A DNA stretch of 64,000 nt from an uncultured Lachnospiraceae bacterium. GTDB taxonomy: Bacteria; Bacillota; Clostridia; Lachnospirales; Lachnospiraceae. The notes under the pieces are model-generated. The model searched no databases. It was given only the letters and a program-made list of their open reading frames with translations, and was not told the DNA's origin. Below are positions 6,953 through 16,700 of the stretch, piece by piece. Numbering within the stretch: position 1 is the first letter of the stretch; each line of letters begins with the position of its first letter. Where the stretch lies: the NCBI GenBank assembly GCA_946544235.1, contig CAMNMC010000086.1:22920-86919 (forward strand), read 5' to 3'. Position numbers and translations under genes: made by a program.

Positions 6953-9271
6953 TTATTTATACAATAGTCCCTCAGCGAATGAGAAGTCATCCTCGCTGAG
7001 CGTCTCCTTTGAGAAGCCGGCCTTGTTAAGGATGTTAAGCAGGCGGGCAGCGTCGTCGTCTGTACAGGTCATTTTACCACTTTTTCTAAGATATTCAAGC
7101 TGGGTTTCATAATTCATCTTGTCACGGAAATCCTTATCCTTACGCTTTTCTTTCCTGATGAAACGCATATACTTAAGGATCAGCCTGTCATTTCTGCCAG
7201 CCCGTGCGTATCTGAAAATATATACGATAGTCGGACGGAAGAAGATCACTGTAAATACCAGCAGTATAACTGCTAAAACAACTATTACTATAACAGTTGC
7301 CTTCTTCATAAGGCTGTCATTGATCCTGAACCTAAAACCATCATCCTCTTCTTCTGCCACTTCTTCATCGTCGTCACTTCCGTCAGAGTTACTGAACTGT
7401 TCCCAGAAGTCCAGCAGCTCTTCTTCATCTCCCGAAGGAGTTGATTCAACAACCACCCAACCCTTTCCGTGGATATATGCCTCTACCCATGCATGCGCAT
7501 CAGCATCGGTTGCATCGACTGAAATAAGCGCTGTTTCGCCCAGAACATTGTAACCATCATAATAATCACTGTATTTTGCACCCTTCACCAGTTCACCGTA
7601 ATGAGTAGCCTGATCATAGGATATCGCATAACCCTCACAGTATCTGGTCGGAATATCAAAATATCTGAGTATCAGCGCCGTTGCACTTGCAAAATGCGCA
7701 CAGTAGCCTTTCTTATTCTTGGTCAGGAAATAGTTAACGAAATCTTTGCTTCTCGGGGTCGCTCCCGGCCTTATTGTATAAGGAACATTTTCCTGGAAAT
7801 ACGTTATTACGTTGTCTATTATCTCCTCTGGATTATCTCCACCAATGTTGTTCTCCCGGACAAACTCAGCTATAACATCGTAATTTTCAACAGGTATACG
7901 GCGACAATCCGGATCGACCTTTGACTTACTTGTATCTGCCATACCATAAAGATAAAACTCAGTAGTGTACAGATATAAGTCCGGATAATACTCGTATTCA
8001 GCCGTTGTATTATAGTAAACCATATTATCGGCATCATCCGAATAATAAGGGAGATAAATGCCTGATGTAGCCTCAACATTCGTTACCCTGAGTTTAGCCT
8101 TGGCGGAATACTTACTGCCTCTCTCATAAGCCTTCTTTAACAGCTCAACTGTTTCATGGTTCTCACCCTCAGGAGTTCTGAAATCAAGCTTCATGCTCCA
8201 GGAATTCAGATATGGGTTGTAGACATTTCCAACGAACTGCTTAAGATACAGCGTCTCATAGCTGTATGGCGTATATTCAACAGTAATATCCGTCTCATAA
8301 TCCAGCTTGATAGAGCTTACTCCTCCTAATCGTCCTGTTGAAAGACCTCCCCTGTTGGCATAGTAATTAAATAAGCCCTCGATACCGAGAGTAAAAAAGT
8401 TGGTGACCGTCTCCATCGTATCCTTTTTGTATTTGTTATTGCCTTTTGCGTCATAACCCTCCTTCGGAACAAACATTCCGGTGATATTCACAAAAAGAAA
8501 TACGAATATGAAGCCTATCAGCATCACCTGTCTCAGACTTCTGTGATCCATGCCATAGCTGAGACCGTTTTTGTCATGATAAAATACACTGCTTCTTCTA
8601 TAAAGCTTATAATGTCTTCCCGCTCTGAGGAAATACGCCATAACGATTCCGCCGAGAAGAAGAACTGCGTAGAAGGTATCCGGCTCACATTCAAAATAAA
8701 AAGGTATAATGCTTAAGAACATCACGATTACAGCCGTTATCAGATATCTTGCTCTTCTGGAAATATAATTATTAATAAGAATATTGATAAGCATTATAAA
8801 GAAAAGCACAGTGATAGTTATTGCCGTATATCTGTCATCGATCCTCTCACTGTAATGCTGCAGGCCGTCCATATTAAGATAAATGGCAGCAGCCTCCATA
8901 ACGTCATTAACTATGGCATAAAAGCCTGAATTTATATAATCCCTGAGGAAATACGCACCAACTGCGAATACTCCGAAATAAAGCAGATAACCTATGTTTT
9001 CCGTCAGGCTGTTATAATAAAGGAACGAGCACATCAGTGCCGTAATAAGCGCAACGAGATTGACTATAAGCTCCGAGTATTCGATCTCGAGAGCCGAAAG
9101 AAAGATGCCCGCTCCGCCCATAGAAAGGCAATAGGTAATAAGACCCTTGATAATAAGCGTATGAACTCGGTTTTCTTTGATATCATAAACGCTCTTATCA
9201 ATGGCGATTCCATTGGTAATCTCGATATTCTCTTTCTCCTTAAGCACCTTGTGCCATGAACGAACCTTCAT
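6953..9271 (-). CDS. Membrane-bound transglutaminase-like protein (TgpA type)
   Basis: A 772-residue protein. Six or more hydrophobic helices fill residues 35-265, an extracytoplasmic region follows, and the transglutaminase core is at about 470-610: Cys523 in KKGYCAHFASATALIL, His593 in DADAHAWVEAY, and VVVESTP in the place of the acidic third residue. A further membrane helix lies near 655-675, then a basic cytoplasmic tail. The family is linked to MoxR and DUF58 proteins, exactly as here (two genes upstream), and may process cell-surface proteins. Whether it cross-links or hydrolyses is unknown. The start at 9271 has AGAGGA nine bases before it. Confidence 0.9.
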   Translation of the reverse strand: MKVRSWHKVLKEKENIEITNGIAIDKSVYDIKENRVHTLIIKGLITYCLSMGGAGIFLSALEIEYSELIVNLVALITALMCSFLYYNSLTENIGYLLYFGVFAVGAYFLRDYINSGFYAIVNDVMEAAAIYLNMDGLQHYSERIDDRYTAITITVLFFIMLINILINNYISRRARYLITAVIVMFLSIIPFYFECEPDTFYAVLLLGGIVMAYFLRAGRHYKLYRRSSVFYHDKNGLSYGMDHRSLRQVMLIGFIFVFLFVNITGMFVPKEGYDAKGNNKYKKDTMETVTNFFTLGIEGLFNYYANRGGLSTGRLGGVSSIKLDYETDITVEYTPYSYETLYLKQFVGNVYNPYLNSWSMKLDFRTPEGENHETVELLKKAYERGSKYSAKAKLRVTNVEATSGIYLPYYSDDADNMVYYNTTAEYEYYPDLYLYTTEFYLYGMADTSKSKVDPDCRRIPVENYDVIAEFVRENNIGGDNPEEIIDNVITYFQENVPYTIRPGATPRSKDFVNYFLTKNKKGYCAHFASATALILRYFDIPTRYCEGYAISYDQATHYGELVKGAKYSDYYDGYNVLGETALISVDATDADAHAWVEAYIHGKGWVVVESTPSGDEEELLDFWEQFSNSDGSDDDEEVAEEEDDGFRFRINDSLMKKATVIVIVVLAVILLVFTVIFFRPTIVYIFRYARAGRNDRLILKYMRFIRKEKRKDKDFRDKMNYETQLEYLRKSGKMTCTDDDAARLLNILNKAGFSKETLSEDDFSFAEGLLYK

Positions 9272-9347
9272 ATCTCAGTCCTCTCATAACCTCTGTATCA
9301 TATCTCTGTTCTTCAGCCCTGCTCAGCTGCCTCGCATTATCATCTCA

Positions 9348-10388
9348 TCATCCCTGCTCGACTACCTCGCAGACGGCCTCGCCGTTCTTCGCGAGAATAT
9401 TTACATATGCTTTAAGCTCAGGCTTGATACTGCGCATATACTCCTTAGTCCTCTCTGAATCCGGATATATTTTTTCATAAAATACATCCGCAAAAGCATC
9501 GGAAAGGTCATTTCTGCTCATCAGTCCTCTCTCCTCAAAGCTGAATCTGCCTTCACTCCACCACATAAACCTCACAAAAAGGTTGTCTGCTATAAGCCCT
9601 CTGACCATTGAGTAGGCAAGATCTATCACCTGTTCAACCTCATTCGGAGTGCCTGCAAGATCCATAAGAACAACCATCTGCTGATCCGACATGCTGACTC
9701 TGTCCTTAACCATCAGAATGTCCCTTTTTGCAGAAAGCTTCCAGTGTATGCTCATCAGTTTATCTCCCGGGATATACTCCCTGACATCACTGGTATCCGA
9801 GAAATCATGTCCCTTCTTGTTGGTCTCTTCAGCCTCCGTGAGCCCCCTGTTCATATCCGTCATGTCCCTGTCTACAGCTGTATTTGCCGACGGAAGTACT
9901 GCGATCTCGGCATAGGTCGGATTCTTCTTACAAATCTCAAAGAAACCAAGTATATCCAGAACACTTATCTTATCAACAGAATATCCGATAAGTCCGCACC
10001 GTGTAAGCTGCATAGGGAGCATAATATCCTCAGTATGCCTTATCCTGGCCGGAACCGTAAGCACTATATTATTCTGATCATTATAAAATTTGTTTTCTGC
10101 CGTGAAATTCACTCTGACATGAAGTGACGGGAAGAAGGCTTTGTTTGCCACTCTTACATTCACATAGCTGATGGTATCCTTTTCCGTCCGCTGCTCGCTG
10201 ACAGAGAGTTCAACCGTAAGATTATGCCTTACATAAAGGCACAGTAAGATATCCGGTACAGGCAGTATTATCATTATCCAGAGCAGCATCATATAAAAAT
10301 AGCTGTGAAGGAAGTCATGCAAAAAGAACACTGCCGTACCGATCAGTAAAAATAATATTATTCTTCCGAAATATATCCTGTTTTTCAA
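9348..10388 (-). CDS. DUF58 protein (VWA-like fold)
   Basis: A 346-residue protein. Two N-terminal hydrophobic segments (residues 8-45) anchor it. A beta-rich region follows, then the DUF58 signature GDKLMSIHWKLSAKRDILMV and QMVVLMDLAG, which resembles the first MIDAS strand of von Willebrand A domains. It starts with TTG at 10388, preceded by GAGGAG, two bases after the MoxR stop codon. MoxR, DUF58 and transglutaminase genes form one of the commonest conserved operons of unknown surface function; the MoxR ATPase is thought to act as a chaperone for the VWA-like partner. Confidence 0.9.
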   Translation of the reverse strand: MKNRIYFGRIILFLLIGTAVFFLHDFLHSYFYMMLLWIMIILPVPDILLCLYVRHNLTVELSVSEQRTEKDTISYVNVRVANKAFFPSLHVRVNFTAENKFYNDQNNIVLTVPARIRHTEDIMLPMQLTRCGLIGYSVDKISVLDILGFFEICKKNPTYAEIAVLPSANTAVDRDMTDMNRGLTEAEETNKKGHDFSDTSDVREYIPGDKLMSIHWKLSAKRDILMVKDRVSMSDQQMVVLMDLAGTPNEVEQVIDLAYSMVRGLIADNLFVRFMWWSEGRFSFEERGLMSRNDLSDAFADVFYEKIYPDSERTKEYMRSIKPELKAYVNILAKNGEAVCEVVEQG

Positions 10389-10390
10389 AC

Positions 10391-11323
10391 CTAACTCCTC
10401 GGTGCAGGAATAGACTGAACCAGTCTGTTTAGAGCTGCCGCCATAGAGATGCCCTGGGCTCTGGCCTTCTGACCGAGCTTAACCCTGTGACCAAGTGTGT
10501 CCTTTACAACCTCCTGAACATCCTGTGCGGTTACATAGTCTCTGTTATCTATGATTGCCATAGCCTTGGCCATTCTGAGGCAGGCAATGGTTCCTCTCGG
10601 GCTTGCGCCGAGACTGAAATATTCGTTTCTTCTGGTCTCTTCGACTATATTTACGATATATTCATATATTTCATCCCTGATATAAAGCTCATTCGAATAC
10701 TTTCTGAGCTCAATCAGTTCATCGGCTGTCATGACTGCTTCAACGGTGCTGAGCGGATTTGATGCATTACCTTTAAGTATCGCAACCGCATCACTGTGGG
10801 CAGGATAGCCCATGGACAGGCAGACCATGAAACGATCAAGCTGTGACTCCGGAAGGAGCTGTGTTCCCGAAGAACCATAAGGGTTTTCCGTGGCAATAAC
10901 TATAAATGGATTCGGTAGTTCTCTTGTCACGCCATCGACAGTGGCATGTCCCTCCTCCATTACCTCCAGAAGAGCCGACTGCGTCTTCGGACTTGTTCTG
11001 TTTATCTCATCAGCGAGGAAGAGATTACAGAAAACCGAACCCGGCTTATACTCGAATTCCTTTGTTGCACTGTTATACATGGAAAATCCCAGAATATCCG
11101 ACGGAAGAACATCCGGAGTAAACTGCACTCTCTTGTAATCAAGTGAGATTGTCTTCGCAAATGCAGTCGCAAGGGTAGTCTTACCCACTCCCGGAATATC
11201 CTCCATAAGGATATGTCCGCCGGCTATCGATGCAGCAAGAACTTTCTTCACGACATGATCCTTACCCTTGATAACCTTATTTACGTTTTCCTGAACCAGA
11301 TTTATCTTATCAATATAACTCAT
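10391..11323 (-). CDS. MoxR-family AAA+ ATPase
   Basis: A 310-residue ATPase with Walker A (EDIPGVGKTTLA), Walker B (LADEINRTSPKTQSALLEVM), sensor 1 (IATENP) and arginine finger region (LLPESQLDRFMV), all typical of MoxR proteins. An upstream ATG at 11356 is in frame, but the ATG at 11323 has GAGG upstream and gives the usual N-terminus MSYIDKINLV. First gene of the MoxR/DUF58/transglutaminase operon. The partners imply chaperone-like remodelling of a membrane complex; this is inference from family context. Confidence 0.92.
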   Translation of the reverse strand: MSYIDKINLVQENVNKVIKGKDHVVKKVLAASIAGGHILMEDIPGVGKTTLATAFAKTISLDYKRVQFTPDVLPSDILGFSMYNSATKEFEYKPGSVFCNLFLADEINRTSPKTQSALLEVMEEGHATVDGVTRELPNPFIVIATENPYGSSGTQLLPESQLDRFMVCLSMGYPAHSDAVAILKGNASNPLSTVEAVMTADELIELRKYSNELYIRDEIYEYIVNIVEETRRNEYFSLGASPRGTIACLRMAKAMAIIDNRDYVTAQDVQEVVKDTLGHRVKLGQKARAQGISMAAALNRLVQSIPAPRS

Positions 11324-11369
11324 TATATCCTCGCTAATAATACATTTCATAATCACGAATTCACCTATA

Positions 11370-11410
11370 CATGTCTCTTCTGTTGTAACAAATACATCAG
11401 GAGAGGCATG
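11370..11410 (-). terminator. Imperfect hairpin after malic enzyme gene
   Basis: Arms 11370-11382 and 11398-11410 pair over 13 positions with two G-U type mismatches. It lies between the malic enzyme stop (11487) and the MoxR start (11323). No clear U-tract follows, so a terminator role is weak. Confidence 0.3.
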
Positions 11411-11486
11411 TAATACGTGTATCTGTTTACTCTTTCATCATCACATCATATTTATATTTCCGAATTATATGATCGTGAAGAGATGC

Positions 11487-12656
11487 TTATTTAGTAATTC
11501 CGAGTCTTACTGCTTCATCAGCTACGGCCTTGGCAACAACCTTAGCAACCTCAGGATTAAATGCATCCGGAATGATATAGTCTGCAGTAAGCTCGTCATC
11601 CTTAACGATTGAAGCGATGGCAAGTGCGGCTGCACGCTTCATTTCCTCTGTGATAGCTGTAGCTCTTGCATCCAGCGCACCCCTGAAGATACCAGGAAAT
11701 ACAAGTACGTTGTTGATCTGGTTAGGGAAGTCTGAACGACCGGTTGCTACAACTGCAGCACCGCCTGCCTTAGCCTCGTCAGGCATGATCTCAGGTGTTG
11801 GGTTAGCCATAGCGAAGATGATAGAATCCTTAGCCATTGTGCTTACCATCTCTGTTGTGAGAACTCCCGGAGCAGAAACGCCGAGGAAAATATCCTTACC
11901 CTTAACAACATCTGCAAGGCTGCCTGCTTCTTTATTCTTATTTGTGATCTTGGCGATCTCTTCCTTAGCAGGGTTGAGACCGTCTCTTCCTTCATAGATC
12001 GCACCCTGTCTGTCAACAAGGATGGCATCCTTAAGGCCGAAGGAAAGGAGAAGCTTTGTAATTGAGATACCGGCAGCACCGGCACCGTTAACAACTGCTG
12101 TAACCTCTTCCATCTTCTTGCCTACAAGCTTAAGAGCGTTCATGATACCTGCCGAAACAACGATGGCTGTACCATGCTGATCATCATGAAATACAGGTAT
12201 ATCAAGCTCCTTCTTAAGTCTGTCTTCTATCTCGAAGCATCTTGGTGCTGAAATATCCTCAAGGTTGATACCACCAAAGGATGGAGCTATTCTCTTAACA
12301 GTCTCGATGATTTCCTCTGTATCCTTAGTGTCAAGGCAGATAGGAAATGCATCAACATTTCCGAATCTCTTGAAGAGGATAGATTTACCCTCCATAACAG
12401 GCATAGCCGCAAGAGGTCCGATATCGCCAAGACCGAGTACTGCGGTTCCGTCTGAAACAACAGCTATAGTGTTAGCCTTGATAGTATATCTGTATGCATC
12501 TGCAGGGTTCTCGTGGATCTTTCTGCAAGGCTCTGCTACACCCGGTGTGTAGGCTGTTGAAAGATCGTCCTTGGTCTCCACTCTAACCTTAGAAACCACT
12601 TCAAGTTTTCCTGTATGCTCCTCATGCATCTCAAGACTCAGTTTGTTAAAATCCAT
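11487..12656 (-). CDS. NAD(P)-dependent malic enzyme
   Basis: A 389-residue decarboxylating malate dehydrogenase, converting malate to pyruvate, CO2 and NAD(P)H. It shows the short bacterial form: TAYTPGVAEPCRKI and VSDGTAVLGLGDIGPLAAMPVMEGK at the N-terminus, the metal and catalytic segment INLEDISAPRCFEIE followed by IPVFHDDQHGTA, the nucleotide-binding loop NGAGAAGIS, and the AMANPTPEI segment. The RBS GGAGG is nine bases upstream of the ATG. It probably provides pyruvate and reducing power; the cofactor preference cannot be told. It stands alone between a large inverted repeat upstream and a weak hairpin downstream. Confidence 0.95.
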   Translation of the reverse strand: MDFNKLSLEMHEEHTGKLEVVSKVRVETKDDLSTAYTPGVAEPCRKIHENPADAYRYTIKANTIAVVSDGTAVLGLGDIGPLAAMPVMEGKSILFKRFGNVDAFPICLDTKDTEEIIETVKRIAPSFGGINLEDISAPRCFEIEDRLKKELDIPVFHDDQHGTAIVVSAGIMNALKLVGKKMEEVTAVVNGAGAAGISITKLLLSFGLKDAILVDRQGAIYEGRDGLNPAKEEIAKITNKNKEAGSLADVVKGKDIFLGVSAPGVLTTEMVSTMAKDSIIFAMANPTPEIMPDEAKAGGAAVVATGRSDFPNQINNVLVFPGIFRGALDARATAITEEMKRAAALAIASIVKDDELTADYIIPDAFNPEVAKVVAKAVADEAVRLGITK

Positions 12657-12681
12657 AGTATATATCCTCCTATTATTTCAT

Positions 12682-12751
12682 CATGCACTCAGCAATTATG
12701 TCTCTCAGTTGTAGCCAAATACGCCTTCGAGACATAATTGCTGAGCGCATG
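12682..12751. repeat. Long inverted repeat upstream of malic enzyme
   Basis: Arms 12682-12704 and 12729-12751 are 23 bases each and complementary except for one position, with a 24-base loop. It lies between the stop of the radical-SAM-like gene (12768) and the malic enzyme start (12656). Neither strand has a U-tract after it, so it is not a standard terminator. Confidence 0.7.
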
Positions 12752-12767
12752 TTAATCATCGTGAAGT

Positions 12768-13643
12768 TTACAGCAGATCAAATATATTCATCTGTGTACC
12801 TTCGGTTTTGTTTTCATAGCTGCGGTTGAGGCGTTCTATCTCTGCCTTTCCCCTGGCTATTCCGTTCTTTTCTGTAAAATCATTTATAAGCTTTTCTATT
12901 TCAGAAGCATTATCGCTGATAACGACGTCTTTGTCACCATATTTTTTTCTGTAGAGCTCGTATTCTGCCGGAAATCTCTCCTTAAAGCTCTTATGAAAAT
13001 GCTTTCCGACCTCTCCGCGAAGGGTGAGGATCATATTTCCCGGGTCGATTCCTGAGGCGCCGACATTTTTTATCTCGCTGAGAACTGCCTGAACCTCTTC
13101 AGGATAATCATTTATGAAAGGAATTATCGGCTGAAGAATGATTGTCACGGTTATGTCTCTTCTGATAAGCTCACAGATCATCTCGAGCCTGTCCGAGGCA
13201 ACCGATGCACCGACGCATATTCTTCCTGAAATACTGTCGCTCAGCGTTTCAAGCGGAACATTTATTATGACCTTGGAATTTCTGTTGATTGATTCCAGAA
13301 GATCGATATCACGAAGAAGCAGTGTATTTCTCGTGGTGATGGACACGCCGAAATCATGCCGCGCGATAATGTTCAGACTGTCGCGCATGATGCATTCTTC
13401 CTTCTCGATATCCATATAAGGATCAACAACGCTTCCGAGGATGACCATTCCTCTGGTTCTCTTCTTCGCAAGCGCATTTGCAAGAAGGGCAGGCGCATTC
13501 TTCTTGATCTCCACGTCGAAATAATCATTTCTGTTATAAGGTTTTCTGAGTCCTTCACAATAGATCAGATCCTCCGTGCTGCCGTGATACGGACTGTAGC
13601 CGTTCTGTGGCGTAAGCACTGTCTTCGCTTCAACGTAATGCAT
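12768..13643 (-). CDS. SPL-family radical-SAM-like protein lacking two cluster cysteines
   Basis: A 291-residue protein with the N-terminus MHYVEAKTVLTPQNG and the body of a family of uncharacterised radical SAM proteins related to spore photoproduct lyase (DVEIKKNAPALLANAL, then GSVVDPYMDIEKE, TRNTLLLRDIDLL and QPIIPFINDYPEE). The family normally has YRGCTHGCIYC at this point. Here the aligned segment is YHGSTEDLIYC: the first two Cys are replaced by Ser and Leu (codons 13578-13580 and 13566-13568) and only the third remains (13557-13559). A canonical [4Fe-4S]/SAM site is therefore not possible. The rest of the reading frame is intact. The ATG at 13643 has GAGGG upstream and is preferred over 13649. 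Function unknown. Confidence 0.8.
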   Translation of the reverse strand: MHYVEAKTVLTPQNGYSPYHGSTEDLIYCEGLRKPYNRNDYFDVEIKKNAPALLANALAKKRTRGMVILGSVVDPYMDIEKEECIMRDSLNIIARHDFGVSITTRNTLLLRDIDLLESINRNSKVIINVPLETLSDSISGRICVGASVASDRLEMICELIRRDITVTIILQPIIPFINDYPEEVQAVLSEIKNVGASGIDPGNMILTLRGEVGKHFHKSFKERFPAEYELYRKKYGDKDVVISDNASEIEKLINDFTEKNGIARGKAEIERLNRSYENKTEGTQMNIFDLL

Positions 13644-13720
13644 AAACATCCCTCATTTCTCTTATTAAGTGATATATGATACGAATTGCTCCGTTTTCTG
13701 AATTCCCACAATTCTCTGCA

Positions 13721-16700
13721 TCATATAAAAGTAAAGGTCTGCTGCTCAAATGAAAGCTCATGATATTCGAGTTCTTCTTCCTTGGTCCTGCTTTCATAAT
13801 TAACCACTACTGTAACTTCCCTGCCGCCTCTCTGTTGCTGGCCCAGAACATAATTGATATCAAAACGTCCTGTGATCGCAGGAGATGCGCCACGCGCCGG
13901 AACCACAAGCTGAACCCTGTTGCTCTGAAGTAGTGCAAAAATAGGCTCCCAGATATAAATATCCTTCGCGGCTCCGAATGGGTTATCTATAAATATGGTA
14001 TTGGTTCCGCTGCCCATCGAAAGAGGATCATACATGCCGGAAATATAGTTTATCACGGATATCAGGAACTGTATATATATACCCTGTGACTGACCGGTAC
14101 TTCCGACCGCCTCTTCGTATTTCAGGTAACGGCTCTGCTCCTTGATCCTCTCACGCTTGTAGAGGCTGAGCTTAATCTTGTTCATATCTGTGACGATGAC
14201 ACCGAAAAGTCTCTTGGTTGATAGGCTGTTCCTGATATATTTCAGTCTGCCCTCATCATCATTTATCTTGTCTGCCTCATCTACAACCTTGTCGATATAA
14301 GCAGCCATACGCTCGCGCATATATTCGTCCTTGACGTACGGAATGCTGAGCCTGATCATCTCTATCTTCTCATCATCCATCATGATGCCCGAAAGACCCG
14401 GCAGAAGTTCAAGCTCGGTCTTCACGTCGAGACATCTGTCAAGGCACTGATCCACGAAGCTGTCATGCAGAAGCTCCATATCCTGAAGGCTCTTGCCGAT
14501 ACGTTCCTTCTCAAGCCTGATAACATCAAGCATCTCTCTGAGACTTTCGAGAAGTGTCTCTGCCTCTGCAAGACCGGCAGGAATCTGCACATCCTCCCTG
14601 ACTGCCGTTGCAAGCCCGGAAACGCCCATATCCGTAAGGCTCTCTGAAATTCTTCCCTTCTGTCTCACGAGCTCAAGCCTTGCCTTCTCCATCGATTTCT
14701 GGATATTATCATATCTGAGGAGAGTCTCTTCAAACTGATTCTCACGATATCCGTCCGCAGTGAGTACTACCGCCTTCTCTGTATCGATGCCATTTCTCTC
14801 AACAATCCTGCTGACATCCTTATAGATATCATCCGACTCTCTTCTCTTCTTATCAAATTCACGAAGCTTCTTAAGTCCCTCGTCATACCTTGCCTTAGCT
14901 TCTGACAGCTGAATCTCACCTGCTTTCTGCATTTCTGAAAGCTTGTCATCCGCATCCTCAATACGTGCAAAATCACCGAAGGCATCGGTATAATTCTTAA
15001 CTGCGTATTCTATTCTTCCGGAAATCTTATCGTATTCACTCTTACGCTGTGCCAGAGTTCTCTCAGCCCTCGAAAGTTCTTCTCTGTCTCTTTCAAGATT
15101 GTTCTTCAGAACTGTCAGAGACTCTTCATCAGCCGAAAGAAGCCTGCCGCTCCTCTGATCTGCTTCAAGTCTCTCTACAAGCTTCGGATCCTTCTTAATG
15201 ATATTTCTGATGATCCTGTCCATGCTGTTTCCGAGTGTATCCGAAAACTGTCTGAGCGACTCCTGTTCCTTAAATCTGTCTGAGAACTTACCAAGGCAGA
15301 CATCAAAAGCAGCCGCCAGAGACTCCGGACTACCGGTCATAACAGGATAATCCCCGTCAACATAGTAAGTTGCATAGGTGCCGTTCCACTTGTCAAGAAG
15401 CTCGGTCCTCTCTCTCTTCAGTCTTCCGACCCTGCTGCGAAGCTCTGCCGCAGCTGTAAGAAGCGACCTCTTCTTCTCTTCAAGACCTGTGAGGAGCTGT
15501 GAAAGGCGCGATTTATCCTTAAGCGCGTCTTCCTTTCTCTCCCTGTCCTTATCAATGAGTCCGCTTAATTCCTCGCATCTCCTGAGTATCCTTATATCAG
15601 CCTCAAGCTCTTCCTTCTTCTCGAAAATATCTGTCAGCTGCTCCTCGAAGCTGAGGATATTCTCCTTTATCCTTCCGATAAGTGAATCAGTCTCTCTCTT
15701 CTCGAGAATAAGTCTGTTCTCCTCGAGGCTCAGTCTGTCAGCCTCTTCCCCTGCATTTATTATATCCTCGGAGGTAAGCGTTCTGATAAGCTTCTGATCC
15801 TCACCGGCAACCTCTGACATATCCCTGAGCGACCTGATCTCATCACTGAGGATATCCATCTCAGCCTTCTTCTCCGCTGCCAGCTTCTCAACGCTGTTAG
15901 GATCGGTAAAGAATTCCGTTCCTCTGTGAAGGAGCATTGCCTTGTCACGCGCAGCGCCGGAAATAACTATAGCTCCCTCGCCGAGCTCAGCTTCGTTATA
16001 TATAATGACCACTTCATTTCCGGTATCGACATCACCGATGTTCTGGTCATTTGCTATCTTCTCAAATTCACTGCATACGATGCCATAAGGAAGCTGCGGT
16101 ACCAGAGAAAGGATCTCCTTTCTCCTGTCCTCCGGAAGTGACGCCGCATAATCCATACCTGTCATGGCATAGATGTTATGTCTTGTCCTGAGATAATTCA
16201 GAACCTTCTCAATCCCGGAAGTCACCTCGATAAGTCTTCCGGCAAGTATATCCTTATATCTTGCTCCGGCCTCAGCCAGACGCTTTTCCTTCTCAAGAAT
16301 ATCGGCAGAAAGCTTCATCAGCTTGTCACCGACAGCCTTATCGAGAGTGGCTGCATCGGCCTTCTCACTGCCGAGATATATCCTGCAGAGAGTTTCTATA
16401 CGGCTTCTGTTTTCTGTATATTTTCTGCTTCTTTCTTCGGCATCCTTTCTTCTGACGCCTGTCTCTATCATGAGAGCACTGTTTGTCTCACGCTTCTTCT
16501 CAGCCTCAGCAAGACGCATCTTCTCTGTTTCTATTTTTTCTGAAAGAGCCTTCTCATCAGCAGAAAGCTTATCTTTCTCACGCGTAAGTCTCGCAAGCTT
16601 AACGCTGTAATCCTCAAAGGTTTTATCACCCAGCTCGGTGAAAAGTGCAGAAAGCTTCTCTTCAAGGATATGACTGTTCTCAGCTGCAGAGGTCTCTATT

